In this document: positions 36,163-46,625 of the stretch, in pieces
Layout: each line of letters begins with the position of its first letter
Position numbering within the stretch: position 1 is the first letter of the stretch
Assembly (NCBI GenBank): GCA_963920525.1
Contig: OY986435.1
Span: 96,890,727-96,954,726 of the forward strand
DNA from: Dichetophora obliterata
Lineage: Eukaryota; Arthropoda; Insecta; Diptera; Sciomyzidae
Reading direction: 5' to 3'
Length of the DNA: 64,000 bases
Program-made: the position numbers and the translations under genes
The notes under the pieces: model-generated
Told to the model about the DNA's origin: nothing
What the model saw: only the letters and a program-made list of their open reading frames with translations
The model's database searches: none

Positions 36163-37627
36163 TTAACAGACTTGACATATTTTGCGTGAGTTCCGCTGTT
36201 TTTTGTTTACATGCAGGCAAACATGACACTTGCCTTTGATTGGCATTCGGCCAGTTTCATCGGGACGCTCAATTTGTGGCTCAGGTGCTATGGAGTCAAA
36301 CGAATATTTAAGATAGCTTCTTCCATGGCAGTACGTATGCACGTGATAATGCTGTAAGACAAGATGGTTTAATGTTCGACGTTTGATTGCTTTAGTGGCC
36401 AATTCACGAGCAAGTCCATTAAGATAAGTACGGCGGCTGATATTAATTCGACTCTTTGGATTTTTCTCTCGATAAATGATATGCCCAGCCAACGCCATTA
36501 AATCCAACATATTGTAAAGTAAGGCCAATGGCCAACGATGCATCTTCCTATTGCATGTATATGCTCCGAGCAATTGGTCCATCATATCAACACCACCTTT
36601 TGTACGATTGTAGTCGAGAATTATTTCTGGTTTGTTTGTGACTGGATCGTAATGCAAACTTCGAATCACCCAGAGGCAAGGACTTATCAAACTGCAACTC
36701 TTTTGGTATAAAGCGCTTAATGTTCCGCTCCGTGCCTACTAAACTAAGATTCATCTCCTTTAATGCATTGGCAAGTTGCAATGAAGTGAAGAAATTGTCC
36801 GTAGTAATATTACGGCCACTATTTTTCCATGGTTACACCAACTCAACAGCAATTTTTTCGACCAGGCTGCCGACCCAAATATAATATGCCATGCAACGGA
36901 TAGCTGTTTTCGCATCGCAGGCCCAAAATATTTTTATGCCGTATTTTTCTGGCTTTGACGGGATGTATCGGCGAAACGATGCTCGGTCACGGAACGGATA
37001 AAGTTGCTCATCGATTGTTATGTTGCTGTATGGCCGATATTGTTTACGCAAATTGTCGTTCATAAGCATCCAAATTTCTGATATTGGAGCCGCTTTGTCA
37101 GTAGCCTTTCGAGCGTCACGTGTTGTGCGTTAGTCGAAACGAATATTGCAAAGAATAGCTTTGAATCTATTTTGACTCATTGCTGCATGGTAGAGTGGAA
37201 ACGAATATAGAGCCCAAAACTCATCGATGATTTCCATGCTGGACTTATGAAAACCACAACCCAAAACAATTTCATAAAATGCGTCCATTTCATTATTATC
37301 AGTTTTTTCCCATACTCGTGGTGGTGACTGTGGATGTTTGTGCTGTGGGAACTGAATCTTTGGCCCACTACCTTTCATCGGGCGCATCATACACCAATTG
37401 ATAGACATAATCATAGGCTGCGTCTATCTCTTCATCGCTATTGTGCTCATGAACTTGTCCATCCAATCATCTATCTCGGCATCCGATGAAATTTCGCCCT
37501 CTGGTAGCCATTCATCATCTTCACCATCGTCGCCATCACCGAATTCCGCATCGTCATCATCATAGAGCAACGCCACAATCTCCGCATCTGTCAATGTGTC
37601 TCGTTTTGCACGCTTAGAAGAATTCAT
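36163..37627 (-). pseudogene. piggyBac transposase, disrupted
   Basis: Starts at an ATG at 37627 with an acidic N-terminus (DAEIVALLYDDDDAEFGDGD). Catalytic regions follow in order: KYGIKIFWACDAKT near 36940 (first Asp), RNITTDNFFTS near 36800 (second Asp) and KGGVDMMDQLLGAY near 36590 (third Asp). The C-terminal Cys-rich tail KCHVCLHVN…SRKICQVC ends at 36163. The three Asp are retained. In-frame stops occur at about 37424, 37130 and 36833, with one frameshift near 36690. The role would be cut-and-paste transposition at TTAA. Confidence 0.92.
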
Positions 37628-37773
37628 TTGTACTCACTAAGTACACTGAATTAACTTTAAAAACAATTCCTCTGAATAACAACTGTCAAACTCATCACCT
37701 GATTCACTACATTTTTTCCATTTTTTTGCAAAATTGGCTCTTTTAGTGCAGAATTTATCATATTTTATAAAAC

Positions 37774-37789
37774 AGTCACCGGGGTGACT
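37774..37789. promoter_or_regulatory. Subterminal palindrome, right end
   Basis: AGTCACCGGGGTGACT followed by GCGTCGGCC, then a spacer to the right terminal repeat. The block is inverted relative to the left copies. Confidence 0.6.
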
Positions 37790-37838
37790 GCGTCGGCCTT
37801 TAAAGGGCTATACACATCGTCGGCCGAACTAGGGTTAA

Positions 37839-39384
37839 ACATACGGAATGGAAATTAATTTATTTAATTTATTTCTTGTTTTGAATTACAAACTAAAAAT
37901 ACTGGTACTCTTAGGGTCACTACTAATTTTTACCACTTAAGGTTACACTTGAAATTATTAACTTTTAGGTTGTTTTAATATGCCTCCCCCCAGTTCTTGG
38001 TACAACAGGTACAACTTGGTACCAGTCCATTGGTACAACAGCTTTAAGTCTCTTTGGCCTGGATTCTGTTTGTGGTTTTTTTCAGCTCTCTATTAGATTT
38101 CCGCCAGACTTACGACATTCCTGACAATTTACGAATGCGGACTAAATTAAAAAAAATTTAAGTTGAAATTATAAAAAGAATTTAATGCATATCCATTGTA
38201 AATGCTTTAATTAGCAGAAACCAAAAATATTTTGTAAATATTTTTTTTTGTCGCCATTAAGTTTCTTCAAAGTCAGAGATGTAAAACAAGTTATTTTTTT
38301 CGGAAAAACTTTTGATTTGTAAGTTAACTTTAAGTTACTGTAGTTTTTTTGTTTTGACTTGAAACTTAGTTTTTTAGTTTTTTTTTCTTTAATTCTGTGA
38401 ACAAATTACCTTTTTCGCTTAATTTGTTTGCAAGTACCACTACTAGAAAAAAAGTAACCTATTTCAATAAAATTAAGAAGCGATCACATTTTTAAAAAGC
38501 TCTTTACCCTTTCAATGGCTAGGCTAAGCTATGAACAAAATAATTTTTTGAGGTAATATTCCTAACATTTAGGTCCAAAAAAGATGAAAAAAAGCATACC
38601 TTTGATATTTACCTGGAACGTTTTCCCGTTCGGCACAAATCTTTTTTTATCCCTTAAAGGTTTTTCAACTCTTTAGATCTTTGTTTTTTAAGCACTCTTA
38701 TTCATTAAAGCGATAAAAATATAAAAAAACAAAAATTTGATTTTTGTCCGGTTGATTTTTTTCTTATAAAATAGGCTAACAAAAAAATATGTTTGCTTTT
38801 CTTCGGCACAAAATTAAAGGACCAACTGACTTTAATGTAAAATGTTTCTCTAAATTTGTTTTTACCATGTTTGGTCATTTTTTTTTTCATAGAACCAAAC
38901 GAATTGATTTAAAAAAAAAGCGTTGCAAAATTAAAATAAAAATTACTTTCTGTTGTGTCCAATATATGGGGCAAATCCACTGAAAGGCTTAAACAAATCG
39001 TCAAAATACGTCCTCATTGATTTTGGCATATTTCCTTATGAGTTTTCTAAAGACAAATATTCAACTAAATATATATACCCATTTTTGCCCATTTGGGAGT
39101 TATAATCAATTTTGTGGTGCTCTCAAGCTCAAAAAGACTTCTTTTTTTAGTTCTTTATTCAACAATTAATACGATTAATACATCTTTATTTAGTAGTTCA
39201 ATTTTAAGAGAAGTTTTCAATATCTAAACTTTTATATATATACGTGGCAACCCTTTTCCTTGCTTTACTTTACTTTATTTCTTTTGATTTCTTCAGAGAC
39301 GAAATTGTTTCTTGGCTTATGACAAATAAAACAGAGTTCAATTGCAAATTAAGTAAAGCAATTTTTGCTCATAACACTGTGTAA
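37839..39384. other. Unassigned AT-rich DNA
   Basis: No gene or repeat terminus recognised. Long T and A runs and 'aaaaagtaacct'-type words are present. Confidence 0.4.
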
Positions 39385-39536
39385 TAGTCAACAAAATAAC
39401 AGGATTCTGCGATGTAGGTTCGATACTATGACCAGAGGTGAGTAAGACCCTAGCTGGGTTACGCGAGCTTGGCGAACGTTGTCTTTTTATGGCCCCCTAT
39501 ATATTAGGGTCTTAACGATTTTGAGAAAAAATAGTA

Positions 39537-39934
39537 AGGGTTCTCATCTAAGCATGTAACTGACCCGTAAACATTGTAAACCTTGTGAACTTACATGCGC
39601 GTAGACTATCTGTCAAAATTTGTATGGGCGTGAGTTTCCATCATTTCCGAGCCTATTTTGTAGTGTAAACTAGCATGTAAATCTATTGTACATGTGTGAA
39701 TGAGGGTTGCCTTTGGCGCTAATCATTACATATTTAAAGTAGTTGGAGCAAATATGAACACGTTTTATTTATTTTTCTATGCTAATAAAGGTTTTCAAAA
39801 GGTTTAAAATGTTAAAAAGTCATAATGTTGTCGTAGCCTTAGCCGCCATTTTGTCGACATTAACGCTATTTACACTTTATCGCTCATAAAAAGTTTAAAT
39901 GCTATACATGTTTACATGCTTAGATGAGAACCTT
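39537..39934 (+). mobile_element. MITE, AGGGTTCTCATCTAAGCATG termini
   Basis: Left AGGGTTCTCATCTAAGCATG is inverted at the right end (CATGCTTAGATGAGAACCTT), with one mismatch at the third base. TAGTA flanks both sides (39532-39536 and 39935-39939), a 5-bp duplication. It is 398 bp, non-coding. A second, reversed copy lies at 29225-29555, and the MITEs at 10927 and 14096 have similar termini and duplication size. Confidence 0.85.
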
Positions 39935-40696
39935 TAGTATCATTAGTTTTTGTTCAACAACTCCTTCAGATATGAAGATATCGGTTGACTATCTTTAAGA
40001 CCAGCAAGGTCTTAAAAGTCTTTACTGTTTGAAAAATAATCATCACAGTCTTTTTTAATCTTTGTTGTGAATTATTTGATGTAAAATTGCCACAAATATA
40101 GCAAAAATTATTTATGTTGCCTTACACTTTTCTATTTTTTTTTTCACTCGATATTACTTTGTCTTTTCAATACAGTTATTGCACTTTCAATAAATAAATT
40201 AGAATCCCTGAGTGTTATTAAAGTCTATTAAGACTCTGATGATGATTTTTCGAGCAGTGAAGACTTGTAAGACACTGTTAAGGTAAATTATTTCAAAAAT
40301 GGCACGTCTAAAAGTGGGTTTTTGTAAACTCTTCCCGCTATAAAAAGTCTATATTGTATTTCTATGAAAATATCGAATATATTTATTAGGTTCTTCGAGG
40401 TAAGCTTAGCAAAGGCTTCAAAACGTATCTATTATCACTTATATTTTATATTTTTTCTTATTACTTATTTTTTTGATCTTTTTAAGTTATGTAAACACAT
40501 TTAAATCAAAAAACGGAGTTCTCAAGAGTTGTTCACAATCTTTCCGGCTACAAATTATCCGGATGATTAACTAATGATACTAATTTTTTCTCAAAATTAC
40601 TAAGACCTCCAATATTTAGGGGGCCATAAAAAAAAAACGTTGGCCAAACCCAGCTAGGATCTTACTCATCTCTGGTCATAGTATCGAGCCTATATC

Positions 40697-43131
40697 CAGT
40701 ACTGGACTTATGCATAGGCGGCCCGTGAGGCAACATTTTAGGGGCGGCAAAATTTTTGTGGGCTGAAAAATTTTTAGGAAAAAAAAATGTTAGAAACGGA
40801 ATCTATTTGGTTGCAGCCGAATTGACAGGACGGCAAAATATTTTCGTTGCTTATTTAAAAAGAAATCAATATAAATCAATAAACTAGTTTGACGAGTTTT
40901 GTAAATTTTTGGACGACCAAATGTTGAGCAACAAATGTTTAAGAAAAACTAACAAGCAAAAACTTCGCTCATAGACAATGAAAAAAATGTTGCAGAACAC
41001 TCGTGCAATGGATTACGTTTTGGGTTACAGAAAGTATTATTTTAATATGGGCGTGCCATTGGTGGTAATTTAAAATAATCAATGAAAAACGTAATGCAAT
41101 TAATGCATTTTTTGGTGTTTCTGACTTAATACAAGATATTATTGAATAAAAAATTAGGACAATGAATTAAAACATTTTTTAAATGTTTTGTTGAGTGTAT
41201 TTAAAGGGCGGAATTATTATGATAGCAGAAAAATTTAAAAGACGACAGAACAATATCGTAGCTTATTTAAAATTTAACTTTAAGTTTTGTGTTCGAAAAT
41301 TTTTTGTTCATTTAAATATTATTGCAAGAAGATAAACAAAATACAAATTCTGCATCAAAAATAGATTATCTTTTTCATTTACGTGATCTTTGTGTATATC
41401 GAAATGAAGAAATATCACTGTGAATTTATTTAAGTATTTATATTAAGTTTATAAAGTTGTCAGCTTGCGATACAACTTTCGAAGAGGACTGCATGGTTTT
41501 ATGGAAATGCAAATTGCACTGACTTAAATAATTTTTATAACGACTTCAATTGGAAATTATGTTTTGCTGATATAAAAGAGAATGCCGCACTGTCATGGAA
41601 CAAGAAATATTTTATGGCGTATGCGGTCTTTAATTGCCAATAAGATGAGAAATATTAAACCAAAAGATCACTCATAAGTTAATGAGACTTTCAGGATTGC
41701 AGTCATGTCTAATTAGGGAAGCCATTCAGAATTGGTGTTCCCACAAGAATACTACTAACAAAAGACTTCCCACTGAAGTGAGCAAAAATCGTTGGAAATT
41801 TGTTAAAAGAGTAAAGAATCAGACATTGTCATCGATTCCAACTATTTTAAGAGATGACCAAATCACTCGGCTGATAAAGCGGACCCATTGGCTGGATTGT
41901 TTGCACAAAGTTTCACTCTCTCAGATAGGAATCAGCCACTGCCCTTTGTTGAGGGTTGATCTTCTGTAATGCTAGAAATTTACTTTTGAATGAGAGCAGT
42001 TAAAAGGCTTCTTTCAAGTCTAAATATAAACAAAGCTTCTGGTCCTGATGGAATAACACCAATTGTGCTTAAAATGTGTGCTTCCTTTCTGGCTCGGCTT
42101 TTGCGCAACGTCAAACATCTCCTACATAGCAGGAGTATTTCCACATAAGGTCGCAAATGTGCAGCCAGTACCTAAAAATGGCGATGCCATGAAAGAGCTG
42201 CCAACCCATAACGATATGCTCTACGCTTTTCAAAGCTATGGAGAGCGCAATAAAATTTTACATTATGAACTATCTAGAGCACAACCAACTGCTCAGCGAT
42301 CGTCAATATGGTTTCCGTAGGGCTTACTGGTGACCTTATAGAGTTCTTAACCAAAAAATGGAACCAATATGCTCACTTTTTCGGAGAGAACAAGGTGGTT
42401 GCTCTTAATATTTTAAAGGCGTTTGACCGAGTGTGGCATAAAGCGCTCGTGTCAAAACTAATTCCATATGGTGTTGGTGGTAACTCTGTTCGATTTTTCC
42501 TCAAAGACAGAACGATTCGTGTAGTAGTTGACTGTATTTCATCCAAAGGGTTAGTTCCACTGCTAATCTTCTTTCTGGTTTTTATAAATAAATTTCTTTC
42601 GATGGCACATACATCCGTCTGTTTACGGACTTTATTTGTCAATTATACTCATGCAAAAAATGCCCAAACATTAAAATGAATGAAAAACTATTTACGGGCA
42701 ACTATGATGCCTTATTAAAAATTGAAACTATAGCTGCGTTCCTTTCGCCTTAATATAATCGCGATAACAAATTTTCTCAAAGGAACGGCAAGAAAAACGA
42801 CTCGTAGAGGGCACTACCGTTGCAGTCAAAATTAAATTCAAACAAGCAATCATGATACAATAACCATTAGGTGTCATGAGAACGTGTGCCGTTCAAAACT
42901 GATGTGAACTGTTATGGTAGCAATACCTTAGTGAACGATGTTTTTCTCTGAATGTGTTTTACTCTAAACGTCAGAAAAATTGTAAATTATTTAATTTAAT
43001 TATTAATATAATGCAATTATATAAATATCGCAGTTTTTATAGTTTTACTCTATTCTAAGAAAAACATTTAATATGTTAGAGGCGGCGCTAATGTCGGGCC
43101 CAGGGCGGCAAAATGCCTAAATCCGCCACTG
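40697..43131. mobile_element. hAT element with perfect 8-bp target duplication
   Basis: CCTATATC flanks both sides (40689-40696 and 43132-43139). The right end, read inward, is CAGTGGCGGATTTAGGCATT; the left is CAGTACTGGACTTATGCAT, so the termini match over CAGT and partly beyond. Both subterminal regions carry 'ggggcggcaaaat'-type words. A LINE fragment sits in the middle and no hAT transposase motif is left, so it is a decayed copy. Confidence 0.85.
41682..42680 (+). pseudogene. LINE reverse transcriptase fragment
   Basis: The plus strand reads SKNRWKFVKRVKNQTLSSIP near 41790, LNINKASGPDGITPIVLKMC near 42020, and the motif-A region ALNILKAFDRVWHKALVSKL near 42400, followed by SVRFFLKDRTIRVVVDCISS. 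These are typical of the pre-RT and finger/palm parts of a non-LTR retrotransposon ORF2. Frame changes occur at about 42060 and 42310. YADD and the C-terminus are absent. It is a different subfamily from the fragments at 17.8 and 24.1 kb. Confidence 0.75.
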
Positions 43132-43165
43132 CCTATATCGCAGAATCCTGTTATTTTGCCAAAAT

Positions 43166-43560
43166 ATGTTTTTTGAGACACAGTATGATAAAAGTTAATA
43201 AAATAATATTGACAAATCGTTGCAAAAATACTATGAAACATTTTCAGTGGCACCTGTTATTACACACGCTGACCTTTTTAAAGTTTTGTATTTGGCAAGA
43301 AAATCAAGCAAGCAACAAAAATGTGAAACAATTAAGCACGGAAGGAAGAAAATGTGAAACAGTCCGCTATCGTCATTTGAAATTAGACTTCAAAGTAATA
43401 GAATTAAGGAAACATTTTATAATAATAACCACATATGGCTGCTATAAAAGTTTTCATTTGGTAATCAACTCACAAAAATTTTAACAGAGGTACTTAATTA
43501 AACCTACATGTAATAAAAAAGATAATTAATAAATAAACTTTAAATAGGAGCCTAGTATCA
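43166..43560. other. Unassigned DNA
   Basis: A 123-codon ORF overlaps here, but no motif or compositional signal supports it. Confidence 0.35.
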
Positions 43561-43605
43561 GCAAAGGCAGATGGTAAGTTGCATAAGAAGGAGCGTCCGA
43601 TAGAA

Positions 43606-45337
43606 AAGGGATGTGCAAGTGCCAGCAAAAGTCGACTTTGACTTTTTCAACCGTTGAAAATTTAAAAGTCGACTCATCGACTTTTTGAACCTTTAGAAGT
43701 CGACTTTTCAACTTTTTTCGAATTTTTTTAAAATTTTTTTGTACCGATTTTGTAGGGCAGTTAATTAGCAAATGATTCAATATGAAAAATGTGTTTTATG
43801 TTAAAATATATATAAAAACATGGTACTTCAAAAAAAAACAAAATATTACAATTTTAGTTCTTATATAAATAATCAGACTTCTTATGAATAATTTTTTGCC
43901 GAATAATCGGAAAAGGGAGAGTTAATTTTCAAAATAAAGTTTAAGAACATTTTGGAAATTTTTAATGTAAATTTCTTCATCAACCGTCAATATTTATGAA
44001 AGAAAAAACCATAAAAGCCATTTAAAAATGTATTTCGAAAAAGTGGTATTTACATTAATTCGGCGGTTAGGGCTCGATATATTTGTGAACAAGTGAATGC
44101 ACAATCAAGGGAACCACGTGTCTTCACCAACTGAACGCAGAAAAATCAACATGTTGAGATGTTCTGGCGAAAGCCGGTTTCGCAATTGGTTCGCTATGAG
44201 GATAGAATGAGAAAATAATCTTTCGGATGGCACCGAAGTTGCAACAATTGATAAATATTTTTTTGCAATGGCCCAAACAAAAGGAAATTCAGTTTTCATG
44301 CATTTCCAGACAACAAGCGGACTTTTATAAAGTTTTCGATCAACAGCTGGGCGAGCCAGATAAAGGCGCAGCTGAGTAGGCGTCCCTTCAATTTCATCAG
44401 TTGTAGAGTCCATGATTGTTTTAACCACCTCATCCAAAAGACATAATATGTCACTGTTATCGGATTCTTGATTATTAGATGTCGATGCCGCTATCACAAC
44501 TTCTTCATTTTAAATTCTTGCTTGTCTCATCTCGGCATTCACAAGATCACCTAAATGGAAGGCGGGGGGGGAGGTATTTTCGCATTAATTATTTATGTAC
44601 TGCTGCTTACCAAGGTGAAAGATTGCTTGAGAATTTTTAAATGCGTGCTTTTTGAACCTAGGATCTAAAAGTGTTAAAGAAGCGTATGGTTTTACCAACT
44701 CAATATCGTAAATTTCTTATGTGATTTCAATGACTCGTTTCAAATTCTTGCCAATTTGACTTAAAACAGAACATTCCTCTGTTTTTTATGATAAAAAATT
44801 AATCGATTTGAGCGTACTTTGAATATTGTGATATAAATTTTGTATTACCAGTCCTATTCTGGCAAAGTAACAATTATTACATAGTATTTTTGATATTTCT
44901 ATGTCTTTGTTGTTATGATTTTTTTTTCAAAACAAAATTTAAAGATCACAAATAATAAATTTTAATAAAAATTGTCACCTGCTTTTCAAATAGTGACAAT
45001 TTCATTAAAACATTTTGTTACGCATGTAACGTAATCAGATGATACGCAATTGCTTTGTCACACTTCCACTTACAGTCTCTTTTTTTTAATTTTGCCGACC
45101 ATTTTTTACATTTATCGAATCAAGAGTTCCCAACGCAATTTTATTTATTGTTAAACAGCTATTTCGTTTATAAGTTTAGAGAAAACAGTTTTTAGATTAG
45201 CGTTAAGTTTTTTGTTCGTATAAAATGAAAAAAGTCGAAAGTAAAAGTCGCCTTTCGACTTTTTTCAATATCAGAAAGTCGATTGTCAAAAGTCGAAAAT
45301 TATCAAGCAAAAGTCGACTTTGAATTGCACATCCCTA
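43606..45337 (-). mobile_element. hAT element (1732 bp) with perfect 8-bp target duplication
   Basis: CGATAGAA is found at 43598-43605 and 45338-45345. Termini AAGGGATGTGCAA and the inverse of TAGGGATGTGCAA differ at the first base. Both subterminal zones are dense in AAAGTCGACTTT-type words (43627-43710 and 45227-45320), probable transposase-binding repeats. A hAT dimerisation domain is encoded on the minus strand. Confidence 0.92.
44105..44497 (-). pseudogene. hAT transposase C-terminal domain
   Basis: Frame 44497-44105 reads LYKSPLVVWKCMKTEFPFVW, AIAKKYLSIVATSVPSERLF and NRLSPEHLNMLIFLRS, the hAT dimerisation region (WW/WK…FPxLAxxAxKYLSIxATSVPSERxFS…RNRLSPEHLxMLxFL). It ends at a stop close to the element's end, as expected of a true C-terminus. 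Upstream (44500-45200) the catalytic part has lost any open frame. Confidence 0.9.
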
Positions 45338-45849
45338 CGATAGAACCAAGCGTAAAAAAGTTGATAATTTAAATGCAAGTTTTATGCCTGTAATGATTAA
45401 AAACGCTACTAAAGTGTTAAACAAGCAATCACAATACAAAAAGTGTTTGCTAATTAGTCAGGCGCTTGCTTTGTATTATGAGCTTAACTTATCTGTCAGA
45501 AAATACAATAGTAAAATAAATCTTAACAAATAATTGCCTACCAATAAAATTTACTTTTATGAAATAAAGCCCTATTCTAATTCATAATATTGAGAAAAAT
45601 TTTTCGAATCAAATTCAAAAATTAAATGATTTTCTATAGATATTCATAAATTAAAATTATATGTTACGTTTAAAATGCATTTAACCATGATTGATGGTGC
45701 AGTTATCAAAATTCCTGCTTATAACAACTGCTATAGTAGGTGTTATCTTTGTGGTGCTACTCCAAAAACAATGAATCCTTTCAATGTTGTAGAACGTCCT
45801 CTATTTTTGGAATATTCAAAATATGTCTAGTCCACTTTATATGCCCTAA

Positions 45850-46625
45850 TAATGTTCCTTAAAAGTTTGATACACAAATCATACAGATAACCAATGAAAT
45901 GCTTGAGTGATTCTCGATTTCAAAGAAACGAAATGCTTTGCTTGAGATAGGCTTGTTAGTCAGCCGCTTTGATTAATTTTCATACCAACTATTTCTTGCT
46001 ACAATACGACTATGTGTTCCAAATTTTATTGCCCTGAGATAATTATTTGAGAAAATATAACAGATTACCGATTTCGGTTATATGGCAGGTGGGCGTAATA
46101 TTCATCCAATTGAAATTTTGTGTGAATAATTCTCTTATCATAAAATTTATTTCCACAAAATTTTATGGTTCTACGGTGACTCTTTCTAATCCAATAATGT
46201 AAAATTTAGACACGTCCGTGAATATCACTGTCTCCCTGAAGTTTGAGTCCTTACAAATGTACTCAGCTGGTTTTTCTTATATAAAAAAGACTTATTACGA
46301 GCTATTCGGCTATTGAACCTATGCCAGCGAATCACACGTCGGACGGTTTCCGTACTACACATCTACCCCAATTTGTGGAGTTCAGTAGCCATATTTGGAG
46401 CTGATAACTTCGGGTTGGCCTTTATTTTTCGGATGTTAAATCTCTCGTCAGGAGTGCCAAATATTTATATATAATAATATACAATATGTAATATAATATT
46501 TATAACTCGCTGCACTGTCGAATCTCTTAAATTAACCATTTCAGCAATTTTCTAGCGTGATTTGCCTTTCTTGAAATGGTTAAAAACTTCTTCATGCTCC
46601 TCGATTGATGTGCGCAGTCCCATTT
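45850..46625 (-). pseudogene. Tc1-like transposase relic, N-terminal half
   Basis: From an ATG at 46625 the minus strand reads MGLRTSIEEHEEVFNHFKKG and KIAEMVNLRDSTVQRVIN, a Tc1-type helix-turn-helix. Later come NPKLSAPNMATELHKLG, TVRRVIRWHRFNSRIARNK (second DNA-binding helix) and TVIFTDVSKFYI with the first catalytic Asp. A short AT insert, several stops and frameshifts disrupt it. The C-terminal catalytic half is not recognisable. Confidence 0.7.

Larger units (their letters stand above)
35762..37834 (-). mobile_element. Complete piggyBac element (2073 bp), inactivated
   Basis: Bounded by TTAA at 35758-35761 and 37835-37838. The terminal inverted repeat CCCTAGTTCGGCCGACGA is identical over 18 bp at both ends. 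Three copies of a near-palindrome, AGTCACCNGGGTGACT, lie subterminally, each next to GGCCGAYG. The transposase gene lies inside on the minus strand. Perfect ends suggest fairly recent insertion, although the coding region carries several inactivating changes. Confidence 0.95.
39388..43163. mobile_element. Inverted-repeat host element split by two later insertions
   Basis: The left arm 39388-39535 (AACAGGATTCTGCGATGTAG, ACTATGACCAGAGGTGAGTA, TTTTTATGGCCCCCTA) is repeated inverted in 40588-40696 plus 43140-43163. The right arm is continuous only if the hAT insertion 40697-43131 is removed. A MITE (39537-39934) is inserted next to the left arm. Without both insertions the unit is about 0.9 kb and would be a MITE or foldback element itself. 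Confidence 0.75.
43560..45840 (+). pseudogene. Unrecognised ORF remnant split by the hAT insertion
   Basis: Outside the hAT element, the plus strand before 43605 reads SKADGKLHKKERPIE. It resumes after 45345 and, with a frameshift, reads VDNLNASFMPVMIKN, YKKCLLISQALALYYELNLS to a stop near 45532. Further on, about 45675-45780 gives HLTMIDGAVIKIPAYNNC and RCYLCGATPKTMN. The 'DGxV…CYxCGAxPKxMN' piece has a zinc-binding look and resembles uncharacterised transposon proteins I have seen, but I cannot name it. Coordinates span the interruption. Confidence 0.4.

Noticed and set aside
36044..36229. Extra minus-strand ORF at the end of the piggyBac gene
   Set aside because: It lies in a different frame overlapping the Cys-rich C-terminus and extends into non-coding element DNA.
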